Shown here piece after piece: positions 14,701 through 29,700 of a stretch of 64,000 nucleotides of DNA (position 1 is the first letter of the stretch; each line of letters starts with the position of its first letter). Source of the stretch: Scolanthus callimorphus (taxonomy: Eukaryota; Cnidaria; Anthozoa; Actiniaria; Edwardsiidae); contig CM066914.1 in assembly GCA_033964015.1 (NCBI GenBank), positions 22,062,234-22,126,233 of the forward strand, written 5' to 3'. A program made the translations under genes and the position numbers. The notes under the pieces are model-generated. The model searched no databases. It worked only from the letters and a program-made list of their open reading frames with translations, and was not told where the DNA came from.

Positions 14701-17700
14701 AACTACGTCAGTTCCAAGTATTTCCCTAGCCTCAACGGTGACAACAACTACATCAGTTGCAAGTACCTCGCCAACTTCGTCGGTGGTACCAACTACATCT
14801 GATGTAAGTAGTTCAGTAGCTACTACGGTGACACTAACCACAGTACTTCCAAGTACTTCAGTGGCCACGTTAGTGATACCAACTTCGTCGGCGGCAACTA
14901 CTTCACTAGCTTCTACAGTTACAACAACTACATCAGTTCCAAGTACCTCGGTAACTACGTCGGTGCTTCCAACTACATCTGATGTAAGTAGTTCAGTCAC
15001 TACGGTCGCACTAACCACAGTACTTCCAAGTACTTCTGTGGCCACTTCGGTGATACCAACTTCGTCGTCGCGAACTACTTCACTAGCTTCCACAGTGACA
15101 GCAACTACATCATTCCGAAGTACTTCACTAGCGTCCACGGTGACAACAACTACATCAGTTCCAAGTACTTCTCTAGCCTCAACGGTGACAACAACGACAT
15201 CAGTTCCAAGTACCTCGGTAACTACGTCGTTGGTACCAACTACATCTGATGTAAGTAGTTCAGTCGCTACTACGGTCGCTATAACCACAGTACTTCCAAG
15301 TTCGTCGACGCCAACTACTTCTCTAGCTTCCACAGTGACAGCAACTACATCAGTCCAAAGTACTTCGCTAGCGTCCACGTTGACAACAACTACATCAGTT
15401 CCAAGGACTTCGCTAGCCTCAACGGTGACAACAACTACATCAGCTCCAATTACCTCGGTAGCTACGTCTGTGGTACCAACTACATCTGATCTAAGTAGTT
15501 CAGTCGCAGCAACCGCATTACTTCCAAGTTCGTCGGCGTCAACTATTTCAGTAGCTTCCACAGTGACAACAACTACATCAGTCAGAAGTACTTCAGTAGC
15601 CTCTACGGTGACAACAACTACGTCAGTTCCAAGTATTTCCCTAGCCTCAACGGTGACAACAACTACATCTGATGTAAGTAGTTCAGTCGCTACTACGGTC
15701 GCAATAACCACAGTACTTCCAAGTTCGTCGACGCCAACTACTTCTCTAGCTTCCACAGTGACAGCAACTACATCAGTCAGAAGTACTTCAGTAGCCTCTA
15801 CGGTGACAACAACTACGTCAGTTCCAAGTATTTCCCTAGCCTCAACGGTGACAACAACTACATCAGTTGCAAGTACCTCGCCAACTTCGTCGGTGGTACC
15901 AACTACATCTGATGTAAGTAGTTCAGTAGCTACTACGGTGACACTAACCACAGTACTTCCAAGTACTTCAGTGGCCACGTTAGTGATACCAACTTCGTCG
16001 GCGGCAACTACTTCACTAGCTTCTACAGTTACAACAACTACATCAGTTCCAAGTACCTCGGTAACTACGTCGGTGCTTCCAACTACATCTGATGTAAGTA
16101 GTTCAGTCACTACTACGGTCGCACTAACCACAGTACTTCCAAGTACTTCTGTGGCCACTTCGGTGATACCAACTTCGTCGTCGCCAACTACTTCACTAGC
16201 TTCCACAGTGACAGCAACTACATCATTCCGAAGTACTTCACTAGCGTCCACGGTGACAACAACTACATCTGTTCCAAGTACCTCGGTAACTACGTCGTTG
16301 GTACCAACTACATCTGATGTAAGTAGTTCAGTCGCTACTACGGTCGCAATAACCACAGTACTTCCAAGCTCGTCGACGCCAACTACTTCTCTAGCTTCCA
16401 CAGTGACAGCAACTACATCAGTCCAAAGTACTTCACTAGCGTCCACGTTGACAACAACTACATCAGTTCCAAGGACTTCGCTAGCCTCAACGGTGACAAC
16501 AACTACATCAGCTCCAATTACCTCGGTAGCTACGTCTGTGGTACCAACTACATCTGATCTAAGTAGTTCAGTCGCAGCAACCGCAGTACTTCCAAGTTCG
16601 TCGGCGTCAACTATTTCAGTAGCTTCCACAGTGACAACAACTACATCAGTCAGAAGTACTTCAGTAGCCTCTACGGTGACAACAACTACGTCAGTTCCAA
16701 GTATTTCCCTAGCCTCAACGGTGACATTAACTACATCAGTTGCAAGTACCTCGCCAACTTCGTCGGTGGTACCAACTACATCTGATGTAAGTAGTTCAGT
16801 AGCTACTACGGTGACACTAACCACAGTACTTCCAAGTACTTCAGTGGCCACGTTAGTGATACCAACTTCGTCGGCGGCAACTACTTCACTAGCTTCTACA
16901 GTTACAACAACTACATCAGTTCCAAGTACCTCGGTAACTACGTCGGTGCTTCCAACTACATCTGATGTAAGTAGTTCAGTCACTACTACGGTCGCACTAA
17001 CCACAGTACTTCCAAGTACTTCTGTGGCCACTTCGGTGATACCAACTTCGTCGTCGCCAACTACTTCACTAGCTTCCACAGTGACAGCAACTACATCATT
17101 CCGAAGTACTTCACTAGCGTCCACGGTGACAACAACTACATCTGTTCCAAGTACCTCGGTAACTACGTCGTTGGTACCAACTACATCTGATGTAAGTAGT
17201 TCAGTCGCTACTACGGTCGCAATAACCACAGTACTTCCAAGCTCGTCGACGCCAACTACTTCTCTAGCTTCCACAGTGACAGCAACTACATCAGTCCAAA
17301 GTACTTCACTAGCGTCCACGTTGACAACAACTACATCAGTTCCAAGGACTTCGCTAGCCTCAACGGTGACAACAACTACATCAGTTCCAATTACCTCGGT
17401 AGCTACGTCTGTGGTACCAACTACATCTGATCTAAGTAGTTCAGTCGCAGCAACCACGGTACTTCTAAGTTCGTCGGCGTCAACTATTTCAGTAGCTTCC
17501 ACAGTGACAACAACTACATCAGTCAGAAGTACTTCAGTAGCCTCTACGGTGACAACAACTACGTCAGTTCCAAGTATTTCCCTAGCCTCAACGGTGACAA
17601 CAACTACATCAGTTGCAAGTACCTCGCCAACTTCGTCGGTGGTACCAACTACATCTGATGTAAGTAGTTCAGTAGCTACTACGGTGACACTAACCACAGT

Positions 17701-20700
17701 ACTTCCAAGTACTTCAGTGGCCACGTTAGTGATACCAACTTCGTCGGCGGCAACTACTTCACTAGCTTCTACAGTTACAACAACTACATCAGTTCCAAGT
17801 ACCTCGGTAACTACGTCGGTGCTTCCAACTACATCTGATGTAAGTAGTTCAGTCACTACTACGGTCGCACTAACCACAGTACTTCCAAGTACTTCTGTGG
17901 CCACTTCGGTGATACCAACTTCGTCGTCGCCAACTACTTCACTATCTTCCACAGTGACAGCAACTACATCATTCCGAAGTACTTCACTAGCGTCCACGGT
18001 GACAACAACTACATCAGTTCCAAGTACCTCGGTAACTACGTCGTTGGTACCAACTACATCTGATGTAAGTAGTTCAGTCGCTACTACGGTCGCAATAACC
18101 ACAGTACTTCCAAGCTCGTCGACGCCAACTACTTCTCTAGCTTCCACAGTGACAGCAACTACATCAGTCCAAAGTACTTCACTAGCGTCCACGTTGACAA
18201 CAACTACATCAGTTCCAAGGACTTCGCTAGCCTCAACGGTGACAACAACTACATCAGTTCCAATTACCTCGGTAGCTACGTCTGTGGTACCAACTACATC
18301 TGATCTAAGTAGTTCAGTCGCAGCAACCACGGTACTTCCAAGTTCGTCGGCGTCAACTATTTCAGTAGCTTCCACAGTGACAACAACTACATCAGTCAGA
18401 AGTACTTCAGTAGCCTCTACGGTGACAACAACTACGTCAGTTCCAAGTATTTCCCTAGCCTCAACGGTGACAACAACTACATCAGTTGCAAGTACCTCGC
18501 CAACTTCGTCGGTGGTACCAACTACATCTGATGTAAGTAGTTCAGTAGCTACTACGGTGACACTAACCACAGTACTTCCAAGTACTTCAGTGGCCACGTT
18601 AGTGATACCAACTTCGTCGGCGGCAACTACTTCACTAGCTTCTACAGTTACAACAACTACATCAGTTCCAAGTACCTCGGTAACTACGTCGGTGCTTCGA
18701 ACTACATCTGATGTAAGTAGTTCAGTCACTACTACGGTCGCACTAACCACAGTACTTCCAAGTACTTCTGTGGCCACTTCGGTGATACCAACTTCGTCGT
18801 CGCGAACTACTTCACTAGCTTCCACAGTGACAGCAACTACATCATTCCGAAGTACTTCACTAGCGTCCACGGTGACAACAACTACATCAGTTCCAAGTAC
18901 TTCGCTAGCCTCAACGGTGACAACAACGACATCAGTTCCAAGTACCTCGGTAACTACGTTGTTGGTACCAACTACATCTGATGTAAGTAGTTCAGTCGCT
19001 ACTACGGTCGCAATAACCACAGTACTTCCAAGTTCGTCGACGCCAACTACTTCTCTAGCTTCCACAGTGACAGCAACTACATCAGTCCAAAGTACTTCAC
19101 TAGCGTCCACGTTGACAACAACTACATCAGTTCCAAGGACTTCGCTAGCCTCAACGGTGACAACAACTACATCAGCTCCAATTACCTCGGTAGCTACGTC
19201 TGTGGTAGCAACTACATCTGATCTAAGTAGTTCAGTCGCAGCAACCGCAGTACTTCCAAGTTCGTCGGCGTCAACTATTTCAGTAGCTTCCACAGTGACA
19301 ACAACTACATCAGTCAGAAGTACTTCAGTAGCCTCTACGGTGACAACAACTACGTCAGTTCCAAGTATTTCCCTAGCCTCAACGGTGACAACAACTACAT
19401 CAGTTGCAAGTACCTCGCCAACTTCGTCGGTGGTACCAACTACATCTGATGTAAGTAGTTCAGTAGCTACTACGGTGACACTAACCACAGTACTTCCAAG
19501 TACTTCAGTGGCCACGTTAGTGATACCAACTTCGTCGGCGGCAACTACTTCACTAGCTTCTACAGTTACAACAACTACATCAGTTCCAAGTACCTCGGTA
19601 ACTACGTCGGTGCTTCCAACTACATCTGATGTAAGTAGTTCAGTCACTACTACGGTCGCACTTACCACAGTACTTCCAAGTACTTCTGTGGCCACTTCGG
19701 TGATACCAACTTCGTCGTCGCCAACTACTTCACTAGCTTCCACAGTGACAGCAACTACATCATTCCGAAGTACTTCACTAGCGTCCACGGTGACAACAAC
19801 TACATCAGTTCCAAGTACTTCTCTAGCCTCAACGGTGACAACAACGACATCAGTTCCAAGTACCTCGGTAACTACGTCGTTGGTACCAACTACATCTGAT
19901 GTAAGTAGTTCAGTCGCTACTACGGTCGCTATAACCACAGTACTTCCAAGTTCGTCGACGCCAACTACTTCTCTAGCTTCCACAGTGACAGCAACTACAT
20001 CAGTCCAAAGTACTTCGCTAGCGTCCACGTTGACAACAACTACATCAGTTCCAAGGACTTCGCTAGCCTCAACGGTGACAACAACTACATCAGCTCCAAT
20101 TACCTCGGTAGCTACGTCTGTGGTACCAACTACATCTGATCTAAGTAGTTCAGTCGCAGCAACCGCATTACTTCCAAGTTCGTCGGCGTCAACTATTTCA
20201 GTAGCTTCCACAGTGACAACAACTACATCAGTCAGAAGTACTTCAGTAGCCTCTACGGTGACAACAACTACGTCAGTTCCAAGTATTTCCCTAGCCTCAA
20301 CGGTGACAACAACTACATCAGTTGCAAGTACCTCGCCAACTTCGTCGGTGGTACCAACTACATCTGATGTAAGTAGTTCAGTAGCTACTACGGTGACACT
20401 AACCACAGTACTTCCAAGTACTTCAGTGGCCACGTTAGTGATACCAACTTCGTCGGCGGCAACTACTTCACTAGCTTCTACAGTTACAACAACTACATCA
20501 GTTCCAAGTACCTCGGTAACTACGTCGGTGCTTCGAACTACATGTGATGTAAGTAGTTCAGTCACTACTACGGTCGCACTAACCACAGTACTTCCATGTA
20601 CTTCTGTGGCCACTTCGGTGATACCAACTTCGTCGTCGCGAACTAATTCACTAGCTTCCACAGTGACAGCAACTACATCATTCCGAAGTATTTCACTAGC

Positions 20701-23700
20701 GTCCACGGTGACAACAACTACATCAGTTCCAAGTACTTCGCTAGCCTCAACGGTGACAACAACGACATCAGTTCCAAGTACCTCGGTAACTACGTTGTTG
20801 GTACCAACTACATCTGATGTAAGTAGTTCAGTCGCTACTACGGTCGCAATAACCACAGTACTTCCAAGTTCGTCGACGCCAACTACTTCTCTAGCTTCCA
20901 CAGTGACAGCAACTACATCAGTCCAAAGTACTTCACTAGCGTCCACGTTGACAACAACTACATCAGTTCCAAGGACTTCGCTAGCCTCAACGGTGACAAC
21001 AACTACATCAGCTCCAATTACCTCGGTAGCTACGTCTGTGGTAGCAACTACATCTGATCTAAGTAGTTCAGTCGCAGCAACCGCAGTACTTCCAAGTTCG
21101 TCGGCGTCAACTATTTCAGTAGCTTCCACAGTGACAACAACTACATCAGTCAGAAGTACTTCAGTAGCCTCTACGGTGACAACAACTACGTCAGTTCCAA
21201 GTATTTCCCTAGCCTCAACGGTGACAACAACTACATCAGTTGCAAGTACCTCGCCAACTTCGTCGGTGGTACCAACTACATCTGATGTAAGTAGTTCAGT
21301 AGCTACTACGGTGACACTAACCACAGTACTTCCAAGTACTTCAGTGGCCACGTTAGTGATACCAACTTCGTCGGCGGCAACTACTTCACTAGCTTCTACA
21401 GTTACAACAACTACATCAGTTCCAAGTACCTCGGTAACTACGTCGGTGCTTCCAACTACATCTGATGTAAGTAGTTCAGTCACTACTACGGTCGCACTAA
21501 CCACAGTACTTCCAAGTACTTCTGTGGCCACTTCGGTGATACCAACTTCGTCGTCGCCAACTACTTCACTAGCTTCCACAGTGACAGCAACTACATCATT
21601 CCGAAGTACTTCACTAGCGTCTACGGTGACAACAACTACATCAGTTCCAAGTACCTCGGTAACTACGTCGTTGGTACCAACTACATCTGATGTAAGTAGT
21701 TCAGTCGCTACTACGGTCGCAATAACCACAGTACTTCCAAGCTCGTCGACGCCAACTACTTCTCTAGCTTCCACAGTGACAGCAACTACATCAGTCCAAA
21801 GTACTTCACTAGCGTCCACGTTGACAACAACTACATCAGTTCCAAGGACTTCGCTAGCCTCAACGGTGACAACAACTACATCAGTTCCAATTACCTCGGT
21901 AGCTACGTCTGTGGTACCAACTACATCTGATCTAAGTAGTTCAGTCGCAGCAACCACAGTACTTCCAAGTTCGTCGGCGTCAACTATTTCAGTAGCTTCC
22001 ACAGTGACAACAACTACATCAGTCAGAAGTACTTCAGTAGCCTCTACGGTGACAACAACTACATCAGTTCCAAGTATTTCCCTAGCCTCAACGGTGACAT
22101 TAACTACATCAGTTGCAAGTACCTCGCCAACTTCGTCTGTGGTACCAACTACATCTGATGTAAGTAGTTCAGTAGCTACTACGGTGACACTAACCACAGT
22201 ACTTACAAGTACTTCAGTGGCCACGTTAGTGATACCAACTTCGTCGGCGGCAACTACTTCACTAGCTTCTACAGTTACAACAACTACATCAGTTCCAAGT
22301 ACCTCGGTAACTACGTCGGTGCTTCCAACTACATCTGATGTAAGTAGTTCAGTCACTACTACGGTCGCACTAACCACAGTACTTCCAAATACTTCTGTGG
22401 CCACTTCGGTGATACCAACTTCGTCGTCGCCAACTACTTCACTAGCTTCCACAGTGACAGCAACTACATCATTCCGAAGTACTTCACTAGCGTCCGCGGT
22501 GACAACAACTACATCAGTTCCAAGTACCTCGGTAACTACGTCGTTGGTACCAACTACATCTGATGTAAGTAGTTCAGTCGCTACTACGGTCGCAATAACC
22601 ACAGTACTTCCAAGCTCGTCGACGCCAACTACTTCTCTAGCTTCCACAGTGACAGCAACTACATCAGTCCAAAGTACTTCACTAGCGTCCACGTTGACAA
22701 CAACTACATCAGTTCCAAGGACTTCGCTAGCCTCAACGGTGACAACAACTACATCAGTTCCAATTACCTCGGTAGCTACGTCTGTGGTACCAACTACATC
22801 TGATCTAAGTAGTTCAGTCGCAGCAACCACGGTACTTCCAAGTTCGTCGGCGTCAACTATTTCAGTAGCTTCCACAGTGACAACAACTACATCAGTCAGA
22901 AGTACTTCAGTAGCCTCTACGGTGACAACAACTACGTCAGTTCCAAGTATTTCCCTAGCCTCAACGGTGACAACAACTACATCAGTTGCAAGTACCTCGC
23001 CAACTTCGTCGGTGGTACCAACTACATCTGATGTAAGTAGTTCAGTAGCTACAACGGTGACACTAACCACAGTACTTCCAAGTACTTCAGTGGCCACGTT
23101 AGTGATACCAACTTCGTCGGCGGCAACTACTTCACTAGCTTCTACAGTTACAACAACTACATCAGTTCCAAGTACCTCGGTAACTACGTCGGTGCTTCCA
23201 ACTACATCTGATGTAAGTAGTTCAGTCACTACGGTCGCACTAACCACAGTACTTCCAAGTACTTCTGTGGCCACTTCGGTGATACCAACTTCGTCGTCGC
23301 CAACTACTTCACTAGCTTCCACAGTGACAGCAACTACATCATTCCGAAGTACTTCACTAGCGTCCACGGTGACAACAACTACATCAGTTCCAAGTACTTC
23401 GCTAGCCTCAACGGTGACAACAACGACGTCAGTTCCAAGTACCTCGGTAACTACGTCGTTGGTACCAACTACATCTGATGTAAGTAGTTCAGTCGCTACT
23501 ACGGTCGCAATAACCACAGTACTTCCAAGTTCGTCGACGCCAACTACTTCTCTAGCTTCCACAGTGACAGCAACTACATCAGTCCAAAGTACTTCACTAG
23601 CGTCCACGTTGACAACAACTACATCAGTTCCAAGGACTTCGCTAGCCTCAACGGTGACAACAACTACATCAGCTCCAATTACCTCGGTAACTACGTCTGT

Positions 23701-26700
23701 GGTACCAACTACATCTGATCTAAGTAGTTCAGTCGCAGCAACCGCAGTACTTCCAAGTTCGTCGGCGTCAACTATTTCAGTAGCTTCCACAGTGACAACA
23801 ACTACATCAGTCAGAAGTACTTCAGTAGCCTCTACGGTGACAACAACTACGTCAGTTCCAAGTATTTCCCTAGCCTCAACGGTGACATTAACTACATCAG
23901 TTGCAAGTACCTCGCCAACTTCGTCGGTGGTACCAACTACATCTGATGTAAGTAGTTCAGTAGCTACTACGGTGACACTAACCACAGTACTTCCAAGTAC
24001 TTCAGTGGCCACGTTAGTGATACCAACTTCGTCGGCGGCAACTACTTCACTAGCTTCTACAGTTACAACAACTACATCAGTTCCAAGTACCTCGGTAACT
24101 ACGTCGGTGCTTCCAACTACATCTGATGTAAGTAGTTCAGTCACTACTACGGTCGCACTAACCACAGTACTTCCAAGTACTTCTGTGGCCACTTCGGTGA
24201 TACCAACTTCGTCGTCGCCAACTACTTCACTAGCTTCCACAGTGACAGCAACTACATCATTCCGAAGTACTTCACTAGCGTCCACGGTGACAACAACTAC
24301 ATCTGTTCCAAGTACCTCGGTAACTACGTCGTTGGTACCAACTACATCTGATGTAAGTAGTTCAGTCGCTACTACGGTCGCAACAACCACAGTACTTCCA
24401 AGCTCGTCGACGCCAACTACTTCTCTAGCTTCCACAGTGACAGCAACTACATCAGTCCAAAGTACTTCACTAGCGTCCACGTTGACAACAACTACATCAG
24501 TTCCAAGGACTTCGCTAGCCTCAACGGTGACAACAACTACATCAGTTCCAATTACCTCGGTAGCTACGTCTGTGGTACCAACTACATCTGATCTAAGTAG
24601 TTCAGTCGCAGCAACCACGGTACTTCTAAGTTCGTCGGCGTCAACTATTTCAGTAGCTTCCACAGTGACAACAACTACATCAGTCAGAAGTACTTCAGTA
24701 GCCTCTACGGTGACAACAACTACGTCAGTTCCAAGTATTTCCCTAGCCTCAACGGTGACAACAACTACATCAGTTGCAAGTACCTCGCCAACTTCGTCGG
24801 TGGTACCAACTACATCTGATGTAAGTAGTTCAGTAGCTACTACGGTGACACTAACCACAGTACTTCCAAGTACTTCAGTGGCCACGTTAGTGATACCAAC
24901 TTCGTCGGCGGCAACTACTTCACTAGCTTCTACAGTTACAACAACTACATCAGTTCCAAGTACCTCGGTAACTACGTCGGTGCTTCCAACTACATCTGAT
25001 GTAAGTAGTTCAGTCACTACTACGGTCGCAATAACCACAGTACTTCCAAGTACTTCTGTGGCCACTTCGGTGATACCAACTTCGTCGTCGCCAACTACTT
25101 CACTAGCTTCCACAGTGACAGCAACTACATCATTCCGAAGTACTTCACTAGCGTCCACGGTGACAACAACTACATCAGTTCCAAGTACCTCGGTAACTAC
25201 GTCGTTGGTACCAACTACATCTGATGTAAGTAGTTCAGTCGCTACTACGGTCGCAATAACCACAGTACTTCCAAGCTCGTCGACGCCAACTACTTCTCTA
25301 GCTTCCACAGTGACAGCAACTACATCAGTCCAAAGTACTTCACTAGCGTCCACGTTGACAACAACTACATCAGTTCCAAGGACTTCGCTAGCCTCAACGG
25401 TGACAACAACTACATCAGTTCCAATTACCTCGGTAGCTACGTCTGTGGTACCAACTACATCTGATCTAAGTAGTTCAGTCGCAGCAACCACGGTACTTCC
25501 AAGTTCGTCGGCGTCAACTATTTCAGTAGCTTCCACAGTGACAACAACTACATCAGTCAGAAGTACTTCAGTAGCCTCTACGGTGACAACAACTACGTCA
25601 GTTCCAAGTATTTCCCTAGCCTCAACGGTGACAACAACTACATCAGTTGCAAGTACCTCGCCAACTTCGTCGGTGGTACCAACTACATCTGATGTAAGTA
25701 GTTCAGTAGCTACTACGGTGACACTAACCACAGTACTTCCAAGTACTTCAGTGGCCACGTTAGTGATACCAACTTCGTCGGCGGCAACTACTTCACTAGC
25801 TTCTACAGTTACAACAACTACATCAGTTCCAAGTACCTCGGTAACTGCGTCGGTGCTTCCAACTACATCTGATGTAAGTAGTTCAGTCACTACGGTCGCA
25901 CTAACCACAGTACTTCCAAGTACTTCTGTGGCCACTTCGGTGATACCAACTTCGTCGTCGCCAACTACTTCACTAGCTTCCACAGTGACAGCAACTACAT
26001 CATTCCGAAGTACTTCACTAGCGTCCACGGTGACAACAACTACATCAGTTCCAAGTACTTCGCTAGCCTCAACGGTGACAACAACGACGTCAGTTCCAAG
26101 TACCTCGGTAACTACGTCGTTGGTACCAACTACATCTGATGTAAGTAGTTCAGTCGCTTTTACGGTCGCAATAACCACAGTACTTCCAAGTTCGTCGACG
26201 CCAACTACTTCTCTAGCTTCCACAGTGACAGCAACTACATCAGTCCAAAGTACTTCACTAGCGTCCACGTTGACAACAACTACATCAGTTCCAAGGACTT
26301 CGCTAGCCTCAACGGTGACAACAACTACATCAGCTCCAATTACCTCGGTAGCTACGTCTGTGGTACCAACTACATCTGATCTAAGTAGTTCAGTCGCAGC
26401 AACCGCAGTACTTCCAAGTTCGTCGGCGTCAACTATTTCAGTAGCTTCCACAGTGACAACAACTACATCAGTCAGAAGTACTTCAGTAGCCTCTACGGTG
26501 ACAACAACTACGTCAGTTCCAAGTATTTCCCTAGCCTCAACGGTGACATTAACTACATCAGTTGCAAGTACCTCGCCAACTTCGTCGGTGGTACCAACTA
26601 CATCTGATGTAAGTAGTTCAGTAGCTACTACGGTGACACTAACCACAGTACTTCCAAGTACTTCAGTGGCCACGTTAGTGATACCAACTTCGTCGGCGGC

Positions 26701-29700
26701 AACTACTTCACTAGCTTCTACAGTTACAACAACTACATCAGTTCCAAGTACCTCGGTAACTACGTCGGTGCTTCCAACTACATCTGATGTAAGTAGTTCA
26801 GTCACTACTACGGTCGCACTAACCACAGTACTTCCAAGTACTTCTGTGGCCACTTCGGTGATACCAACTTCGTCGTCGCCAACTACTTCACTAGCTTCCA
26901 CAGTGACAGCAACTACATCATTCCGAAGTACTTCACTAGCGTCCACGGTGACAACAACTACATCTGTTCCAAGTACCTCGGTAACTACGTCGTTGGTACC
27001 AACTACATCTGATGTAAGTAGTTCAGTCGCTACTACGGTCGCAATAACCACAGTACTTCCAAGCTCGTCGACGCCAACTACTTCTCTAGCTTCCACAGTG
27101 ACAGCAACTACATCAGTCCAAAGTACTTCACTAGCGTCCACGTTGACAACAACTACATCAGTTCCAAGGACTTCGCTAGCCTCAACGGTGACAACAACTA
27201 CATCAGTTCCAATTACCTCGGTAGCTACGTCTGTGGTACCAACTACATCTGATCTAAGTAGTTCAGTCGCAGCAACCACGGTACTTCCAAGTTCGTCGGC
27301 GTCAACTATTTCAGTAGCTTCCACAGTGACAACAACTACATCAGTCAGAAGTACTTCAGTAGCCTCTACGGTGACAACAACTACGTCAGTTCCAAGTATT
27401 TCCCTAGCCTCAACGGTGACAACAACTACATCAGTTGCAAGTACCTCGCCAACTTCGTCGGTGGTACCAACTACATCTGATGTAAGTAGTTCAGTAGCTA
27501 CTACGGTGACACTAACCACAGTACTTCCAAGTACTTCAGTGGCCACGTTAGTGATACCAACTTCGTCGGCGGCAACTACTTCACTAGCTTCTACAGTTAC
27601 AACAACTACATCAGTTCCAAGTACCTCGGTAACTACGTCGGTGCTTCCAACTACATCTGATGTAAGTAGTTCAGTCACTACTACGGTCGCACTAACCACA
27701 GTACTTCCAAGTACTTCTGTGGCCACTTCGGTGATACCAACTTCGTCGTCGCCAACTACTTCACTAGCTTCCACAGTGACAGCAACTACATCATTCCGAA
27801 GTACTTCACTAGCGTCCACGGTGACAACAACTACATCAGTTCCAAGTACCTCGGTAATTACGTCGTTGGTACCAACTACATCTGATGTAAGTAGTTCAGT
27901 CGCTACTACGGTCGCAATAACCACAGTACTTCCAAGCTCGTCGACGCCAACTACTTCTCTAGCTTCCACAGTGACAGCAACTACATCAGTCCAAAGTACT
28001 TCACTAGCGTCCACGTTGACAACAACTACATCAGTTCCAAGGACTTCGCTAACCTCAACGGTGACAACAACTACATCAGTTCCAATTACCTCGGTAGCTA
28101 CGTCTGTGGTACCAACTACATCTGATCTAAGTAGTTCAGTCGCAGCAACCGCAGTACTTCCAAGTTCGTCGGCGTCAACTATTTCAGTAGCTTCCACAGT
28201 GACAACAACTACATCAGTCAGAAGTACTTCAGTAGCCTCTACGGTGACAACAACTACGTCAGTTCCAAGTATTTCCCTAGCCTCAACGGTGACATTAACT
28301 ACATCAGTTGCAAGTACCTCGCCAACTTCGTCGGTGGTACCAACTACATCTGATGTAAGTAGTTCAGTAGCTACTACGGTGACACTAACCACAGTACTTC
28401 CAAGTACTTCAGTGGCCACGTTAGTGATACCAACTTCGTCGGCGGCAACTACTTCACTAGCTTCTACAGTTACAACAACTACATCAGTTCCAAGTACCTC
28501 GGTAACTACGTCGGTGCTTCCAACTACATCTGATGTAAGTAGTTCAGTCACTACTACGGTCGCACTAACCACAGTACTTCCAAGTACTTCTGTGGCCACT
28601 TCGGTGATACCAACTTCGTCGTCGCCAACTACTTCACTAGCTTCCACAGTGACAGCAACTACATCATTCCGAAGTACTTCACTAGCGTCCACGGTGACAA
28701 CAACTACATCAGTTCCAAGTACCTCGGTAACTACGTCGTTGGTACCAACTACATCTGATGTAAGTAGTTCAGTCGCTACTACGGTCGCAATAACCACAGT
28801 ACTTCCAAGCTCGTCGACGCCAACTACTTCTCTAGCTTCCACAGTGACAGCAACTACATCAGTCCAAAGTACTTCACTAGCGTCCACGTTGACAACAACT
28901 ACATCAGTTCCAAGGACTTCGCTAGCCTCAACGGTGACAACAACTACATCAGTTCCAATTACCTCGGTAGCTACGTCTGTGGTACCAACTACATCTGATC
29001 TAAGTAGTTCAGTCGCAGCAACCACGGTACTTCCAAGTTCGTCGGCGTCAACTATTTCAGTAGCTTCCACAGTGACAACAACTACATCAGTCAGAAGTAC
29101 TTCAGTAGCCTCTACGGTGACAACAACTACGTCAGTTCCAAGTATTTCCCTAGCCTCAACGGTGACAACAACTACATCAGTTGCAAGTACCTCGCCAACT
29201 TCGTCGGTGGTACCAACTACATCTGATGTAAGTAGTTCAGTAGCTACTACGGTGACACTAACCACAGTACTTCCAAGTACTTCAGTGGCCACGTTAGTGA
29301 TACCAACTTCGTCGGCGGCAACTACTTCACTAGCTTCTACAGTTACAACAACTACATCTGTTCCAAGTACCTCGGTAACTACGTCGGTGCTTCCAACTAC
29401 ATCTGATGTAAGTAGTTCAGTCACTACTACAGTCGCACTAACCACAGTACTTCCAAGTACTTCTGTGGCCACTTCGGTGATACCAACTTCGTCGTCGCCA
29501 ACTACTTCACTAGCTTCCACAGTGACAGCAACTACATCATTCGAAGTACTTCACTAGCGTCCACGGTGACAACAACTACATCAGTTCCAATTACCTCGGT
29601 AGCTACGTCTGTGGTACCAACTACATCTGATCTAAGTAGTTCAGTCGCAGCAACCACGGTACTTCCAAGTTCGTCGGCGTCAACTATTTCAGTAGCTTCC

